Part shown: positions 29,115-33,016 of the stretch, piece after piece
Position numbering within the stretch: the stretch's first letter is position 1
Layout of the letters: every line of letters begins with the position of its first letter
DNA from: Mageeibacillus sp. UBA1046
Lineage (GTDB): Bacteria > Bacillota > Clostridia > Saccharofermentanales > DTU023
Assembly: GCA_002316595.1 (NCBI GenBank)
Contig: DCDV01000022.1
Location: 406-33,421 of the forward strand
Direction of reading: 5' to 3'
DNA: 33,016 nt
Made by a program: the position numbers and the translations under genes
Notes under the pieces: generated by a model
Seen by the model: only the letters and a program-made list of their open reading frames with translations
Told to the model about the DNA's origin: nothing
Database searches by the model: none

Positions 29115-30800
29115 TTAGGAAGTCAGAAGCTGCAGCTTCTTTTCCACATATTCAGTGACTCTGTTCATGTAATCCGCCAGGTCCTTGCTGTTGTGCTGCC
29201 TGACCAAACCTGCCGGCTGAATGAATTTGGAAGTGGCACCGCTGCCCAGCCCAATAACTGTGAAGCGGTCGCTCATCATCAGTACATTATAGACAGACTC
29301 ACAGCCCGGCTTGCTGAAGCCCGTGTTCTCCAGAGCGCCGCGGCTCCTCTTTTGCTTATAGAGATAATAAGGTGAATAATTATTGCTGCGAAGGCGCTTA
29401 TAGGCCTCGGCCAGCTCTTGTGCCAACAGAGGATCCGGATGTATCTTCTTTAGCTCTTCCATCAGTCTGGCTGACGGTTTTGCCAGCTCTGACTTGTCTT
29501 CCATCCGCCTGGAGGGTTCTTTCATCAGCTCCGACTTGTCTTCAATCAGCACGGCTAATGGTTTCACCGGCTCTGAGATACCTCCCATCGGCCTGGCTGA
29601 TGCTTTTGCCAGCTCCTGCATATCTTCCATAAGCCTGGCTGACTGCTTCAACGCCAGACTGTGCAAAGTGATATTCTCCGGTTTCAGAGCCAGCACTTGT
29701 TCCAGAGATGAGAGAAAATCACCTGACCTCTCTCCCGGCAGTCCATAGATCAAATCCATATTGATAATAAAATCACCAATCTCTCTGGCCAGCCTGTAAG
29801 CAGCAAGAGTATCCGCAACTGTATGTCTGCGGCCAATAGCTGTCAAAGTGGAATCATGCATAGTCTGAGGATTGATGCAAAGTCTGGCAAAACCTGCAGC
29901 TCTGATTATTTCCAGCATTTTCGTGTCAAGAGTATCAGGGCGGCCTGCTTCCATGGTCAGCTCGGTCTTATCATCATGAGGAATCAGATCAAGCAGCCCC
30001 GTAGTGTAGCGGGCAAATAAATCAGCCGGAAGACTAGTTGGCGTACCGCCGCCAAAGTAAATCGCCGCAGCTTTCTTGGTTCGGCCGTGAAAGAACTGCC
30101 CGGCTTCTCTCAGCATCGCCTCGACATAAAGCTCAAGTTTATCAGCATAGCGGCCGGCGTCACGGGTGGTAAAGCTGCAGTAACTGCAGCGTGTAGGACA
30201 AAAGGGCAGTCCGCAGTAGACAACATAATCCTCTCCCTGATCATAACGGGATACGATCGCATCTTCAGCAGCAGCCACTTCAATTCCCAGCTCGGTCTTC
30301 TCCTTAGAAACGCCCCAGTCAGTCGTCAAAATTTTACCTGCTTCCTCCCTGCCGCAGCTCTCCAGCAGCTGAGAGAAAATCTGGGTCGGCCTCACTCCGG
30401 TCAAAGAACCCCATGGAAATTTAATCCCTGTCCAGAAGCTTAAAGCCAGATACAGTTCTCTTTTAAGATTGCGTCTGAAGTCAGGCAGATTTGTCTGACA
30501 GTAAAACTTATGCAAGTCTTCAGCCTGTAAAGATATTTCCAGTCGAACTGAAGGCCGCAGCCGGTCCTGAGGAAAATTCTTCACCTGCCTGAGACCGGTC
30601 AGCTCTTCTGAATCCACCTCAGTATCCGCGCTGACAGTAATTATGACGCCCTGAGGCGACTTAGTTATCTGCCCGGAATAAAATGGGAAAATCAGCTCGT
30701 CACCCTGCTGAGAGCTCCGGCCAAAAAATAACCTTAAGATCTGAGCACAGACAGCGTATTCGCTGTTGCTAATCAGCTGTAATTTACCGTAAGGATTCAT
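29115..30800 (-). CDS. hemZ: Radical SAM coproporphyrinogen III dehydrogenase HemZ-like, with repeat insert
   Basis: HemZ-type radical SAM enzymes act on coproporphyrinogen III in anaerobic haem synthesis, though in many Firmicutes the exact role is unsettled. The 561-residue product has the cluster-binding cysteines C201, C205, C208 (PFCPTRCSYCSFTT), the AIYFGGGTPTSL region, and DLIYGLPGERSGDFLSSLEQ. The N-terminal 190 residues are the usual HemZ addition. Residues 388-450 are an insert of 14-residue tandem repeats (listed separately) in front of the conserved LKQSARL-type region and EELKKIHPD. The ATG at 30800 is one base after the DUF3810 stop, so translation is coupled; no ribosome binding site is seen. 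No other haem genes are in the window. Confidence 0.88.
   Translation of the reverse strand: MNPYGKLQLISNSEYAVCAQILRLFFGRSSQQGDELIFPFYSGQITKSPQGVIITVSADTEVDSEELTGLRQVKNFPQDRLRPSVRLEISLQAEDLHKFYCQTNLPDFRRNLKRELYLALSFWTGIKFPWGSLTGVRPTQIFSQLLESCGREEAGKILTTDWGVSKEKTELGIEVAAAEDAIVSRYDQGEDYVVYCGLPFCPTRCSYCSFTTRDAGRYADKLELYVEAMLREAGQFFHGRTKKAAAIYFGGGTPTSLPADLFARYTTGLLDLIPHDDKTELTMEAGRPDTLDTKMLEIIRAAGFARLCINPQTMHDSTLTAIGRRHTVADTLAAYRLAREIGDFIINMDLIYGLPGERSGDFLSSLEQVLALKPENITLHSLALKQSARLMEDMQELAKASARPMGGISEPVKPLAVLIEDKSELMKEPSRRMEDKSELAKPSARLMEELKKIHPDPLLAQELAEAYKRLRSNNYSPYYLYKQKRSRGALENTGFSKPGCESVYNVLMMSDRFTVIGLGSGATSKFIQPAGLVRQHNSKDLADYMNRVTEYVEKKLQLLTS
29461..29655 (-). repeat. 42-bp (14-residue) repeats inside hemZ
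   Basis: Four copies of 42 bp start at 29461, 29503, 29545 and 29587, and a partial fifth from 29629 ends near 29655. In protein order they read ARLMEDMQELAKAS, ARPMGGISEPVKPL, AVLIEDKSELMKEP, SRRMEDKSELAKPS and ARLMEELKK. The frame is kept throughout. Confidence 0.9.
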
Positions 30801-30801
30801 C

Positions 30802-31923
30802 TTAAGAAGCCGGCTGCTCTTTCTCATACCAGGCCAGGACCAGATCCACCATGCGTCCATAGCTTTGGACGCCGTCCTCCTGCTTATGCGCCTTCAACAT
30901 AGAATCATTGATAGTTGTAGAAACTTCGGTAATCCTGCCGCGATGCCGGTCCCAGTAGAGCGCCTGAGCATTGAGGTCTCTTTGCATGGCAGGGCTGGGG
31001 TCCATCCGCAGGCACTCTCTGTCATTTTCTCTGCATTGCAGTTGATTAGAGGCGTAGATCCAGGTTGTCAGCAGGGCTGAATAACGGAAAGCAGGATCAG
31101 GGTGGTTTTCAGCCATCAGGAAGGCCAGGAAATTCGCCTCGTCCTCGCGGGCAATGCCTTTGACGTGGGCGATCTCGTGCAGCGCAGAGAAGGGAATCGA
31201 ATGATCGGGCTGATCAATATTGACATTAGCTTCCGCCAGAAGAGGCATGTACATGCCGGAAATGCCGGTATAAGACCAGTAGGAAGACAGGCGGACCGGC
31301 TTGGGGCGTACAGTCAGTCCCTGCCCGATGATGGGATACAAATCAGCGCTGTTCTCATAGGCCAGATAGGCTTCCCGCAGCGCCGCCTGATAGCCGTCTT
31401 CTCCCAGGGTGAAGACGCCATTTTCATCTTCGTGCAAATCCTCCCGCAGTATTGCAGCTTCCGCAGCCAGCCAGTTGGTCACCTCAGCCAGCTCATCCTG
31501 ACTGCGCGGCTTGACTTCCAGCTCCAGGCTTTGCGCCAGAGGAAGCCGATTAAAATTTGCTGCATAGCTAAGAATATAATTTGCCGACAGAAAAGATATG
31601 CCAATGACAATGATAATAAGAAGGCGCAAAGATCTTAGTGCCCGCCAATCCTTAAAACGAATCAGGCGCACCAGCCAGACGATAAATAAAACTATCAGGG
31701 CAGCAGCGCCCACAACAATCAAGATTTCCGTAATTGAAGCAGGTATCCAGCCCCAAAGCAGAATGCCTGAGCCGGTAAGAAAGGGCAGCACCTTTGTAGC
31801 ATATGACTCGGCCAGATCAGGATTACCGGATAAAACTTGCTGCAGGATCAGAGCTGCAGCAAGAAAGAACAAGGCGACAGCCATGATGATCAGTAAAGTT
31901 TTAAATTTCGGCTTCTGCAGCAT
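30802..31923 (-). CDS. DUF3810 zinc-metalloprotease-like membrane protein
   Basis: A 373-residue membrane protein with hydrophobic segments near residues 8-30, 50-87 and 100-120, then a large domain with the zinc-protease motif HEIAHVKG (HExxH) followed by REDEANFLAFLM, which supplies the downstream glutamate expected in gluzincin-like peptidases. This is the DUF3810 plan; the function is unknown but a membrane-linked metalloprotease is likely. Its ATG at 31923 has only GAGATAAATA upstream as a ribosome binding site. It is immediately followed by hemZ. A start of transcription is suggested near 32034. Confidence 0.82.
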   Translation of the reverse strand: MLQKPKFKTLLIIMAVALFFLAAALILQQVLSGNPDLAESYATKVLPFLTGSGILLWGWIPASITEILIVVGAAALIVLFIVWLVRLIRFKDWRALRSLRLLIIIVIGISFLSANYILSYAANFNRLPLAQSLELEVKPRSQDELAEVTNWLAAEAAILREDLHEDENGVFTLGEDGYQAALREAYLAYENSADLYPIIGQGLTVRPKPVRLSSYWSYTGISGMYMPLLAEANVNIDQPDHSIPFSALHEIAHVKGIAREDEANFLAFLMAENHPDPAFRYSALLTTWIYASNQLQCRENDRECLRMDPSPAMQRDLNAQALYWDRHRGRITEVSTTINDSMLKAHKQEDGVQSYGRMVDLVLAWYEKEQPAS

Positions 31924-32040
31924 TATTTATCTCATTCCTGTAGGTTGCCGGCTTGTCACAAGATGAAACCGGAGAGTTAAAGGCAATCGTTACGTAAAGA
32001 TTTCTCTCGAATCGAAGCAACAGCCAAGTCATTGACTATA

Positions 32041-32049
32041 ATTATAACA
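32041..32049 (-). promoter_or_regulatory. Possible extended -10 promoter for the DUF3810-hemZ pair
   Basis: TGTTATAAT on the minus strand (32049-32041) is an extended -10 element, about 115 bases before the DUF3810 start. No good -35 lies 17 bp upstream, which is common for extended -10 promoters. The rest of 31924-32040 shows nothing else. Confidence 0.4.
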
Positions 32050-32058
32050 AAGGGGTCA

Positions 32059-32125
32059 ATAGGTAGATAATATTCACGCCGTGATAAATAGGATCTAATA
32101 GTAGGGTAATATTCGAGCCGAAATT
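32059..32125 (-). repeat. 39-bp repeat after the DUF1624-type gene
   Basis: TAATATTC with flanking TAGRTAGRTAATATTCRMGCC occurs at 32068 and 32107 (period 39 bp). The two copies follow directly after the stop of the DUF1624-type gene. Confidence 0.65.
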
Positions 32126-32917
32126 TTACGGAAAGACCAGAGCTCTAAGTCCCAGAATAAGAAGCAGCAAGACTGGCTGATGCAGAACATAAACCGCCAG
32201 CGAGTGTTCACCGATCCAAACCAGTGGTTTAAAGACTGTATTAATTTTAGGGCTGACCTTGGTAAATCTGCTCTTTTTTTCCTTATAAGCGACACGTCCG
32301 ATGGCAGCTCCGATGAAAAAGATCCCCAGCCAGGGCAGTAAAGGCAGATAATCCATCATGGCTATATTGGTTGGCGGAAAGCCAAGGGGAAGCAAAAGCC
32401 AACTGGCCGGTCTGGTCGCAAAGGGGTAGGTAAAGAGGATCTGGCTCATTAAAGCTATATAGACTCCCAGGAGCAAGAGCAAAACCGTAAAACCCTCCTC
32501 AGCCTTCTCACCTGTTCTTTCTCTGCGCCGGGAAGTTAAAAGGTCCAGCAGAGCGTAGAACAGTGTACTGATACTGATAACATGCAGAATATTAAACCAG
32601 ATCATACCGCTGCCGCTCCGGATATAACTGTCAATCACATAGGTTATCAAAGTCAGTACGGCCGAAAAGAAGAGCATACGCGTTCCCCTCTTCAGATTAT
32701 TGCGCGAGAAGCTGCAGCTGATGCCGGAGAGCAAAATCAGTACTCCAATAAATGGTTTGCGCAGAAGCGCCTCAAACAGCGGGTGATTTATAAAAGAGAA
32801 AGCCCCAAGACCTAAAAAGATATAAAAGTCATAAGCCAGATGAAAGAGAATAACCAAAACTAAAACGAAGCCGCGAATAAGATCGATTTCAAAAACACGC
32901 TGCTGTTCCCTGGCCAT
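32126..32917 (-). CDS. DUF1624 / heparan-alpha-glucosaminide acetyltransferase-like membrane protein
   Basis: A 263-residue membrane protein with about eight hydrophobic segments. The N terminus VFEIDLIRGFVLVLVILFHL with an early aspartate and RG is the family hallmark, followed by histidine in FHLAYD, LLSGISCSFSRNNLKRG, and near the end AVYVLHQPVLLLLILGL. The family transfers acyl groups or has unassigned membrane roles; function in this organism is unknown. The ATG at 32917 has GGAGG eight bases upstream; the TTG five codons earlier lies inside that ribosome binding site. Confidence 0.8.
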   Translation of the reverse strand: MAREQQRVFEIDLIRGFVLVLVILFHLAYDFYIFLGLGAFSFINHPLFEALLRKPFIGVLILLSGISCSFSRNNLKRGTRMLFFSAVLTLITYVIDSYIRSGSGMIWFNILHVISISTLFYALLDLLTSRRRERTGEKAEEGFTVLLLLLGVYIALMSQILFTYPFATRPASWLLLPLGFPPTNIAMMDYLPLLPWLGIFFIGAAIGRVAYKEKKSRFTKVSPKINTVFKPLVWIGEHSLAVYVLHQPVLLLLILGLRALVFP

Positions 32918-33016
32918 CTCTTCCACCTCCAATTTAATAGTGTAATTCTACCATATGGTTCTTCGATATTATTCAGTAGAATGCCTGCCTCCGGATAAAG
33001 CCCTTATAGTTGGTGT
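32918..33016. other. Short non-coding end of the window
   Basis: This stretch holds the ribosome binding site of the DUF1624-type gene and an A/T-rich TAGAAT -10-like sequence on the minus strand. No further gene is seen. Confidence 0.4.

Overview
The window looks like a chromosomal segment of a Gram-positive, Clostridia-type Firmicute of medium G+C. The evidence is the S10-spc-alpha ribosomal order with secY-adk-map-KOW protein-infA-rpmJ-rpsM, strong AGGAGG-type ribosome binding sites, Cys-type (zinc) S14 and L36, a Bacillus/Clostridium-type LexA box, HemZ, QueT, a type-2 IleS and a D-aspartate-ligase-like ATP-grasp protein. I cannot name the species.

Positions 1-13762 (minus strand) hold one long ribosomal-protein operon, read right to left from a near-consensus promoter at 13734-13762: a leader of about 255 nt with predicted structure, then rpsJ, rplC, rplD, rplW, rplB, rpsS, rplV, rpsC, rplP, rpmC, rpsQ, rplN, rplX, rplE, rpsZ, rpsH, rplF, rplR, rpsE, rpmD, rplO, secY, adk, map, a KOW-domain protein, infA, rpmJ and the first 106 codons of rpsM, which runs off the left edge. 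L22 has a long N-terminal extension. L16 has an acidic C-terminal extension that carries a duplicated segment.

Positions 13763-20200 hold an AspA/AstE-type metallohydrolase gene (minus), an intergenic region with a 14-bp palindrome and three 50-bp tandem repeats, a DUF2207-type membrane lipoprotein gene (plus), a Y-family DNA polymerase plus a small DUF6504-like gene (minus) behind a promoter with two LexA-type boxes, and an ATP-grasp ligase gene (plus).

Positions 20345-27860 (minus) hold a divergent ispF, an rsmC-like methyltransferase, pepA, and an ileS-queT-ybaK cluster with its own consensus promoter. Positions 28117-32917 hold a YkuE-type metallophosphoesterase (plus), then a DUF3810 metalloprotease-like gene with hemZ (minus), and a DUF1624-type acyltransferase-like membrane gene (minus).

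The most unusual feature is a recurrent pattern of short degenerate tandem duplications with periods of 31-80 bp. Most include, or lie directly behind, the 3' end of a gene (DUF6504-like gene, ispF, methyltransferase, ybaK, DUF1624 gene), so that the gene tail is repeated downstream of its stop. Where the unit is a multiple of three and stays in frame it has lengthened proteins (L16 tail, a 14-residue repeat in HemZ, a 7-residue repeat in L22). Candidate cis-regulatory RNAs lie upstream of rpsJ, rpmJ and rpsM. No tRNA, rRNA, CRISPR array, transposase or phage gene was found.
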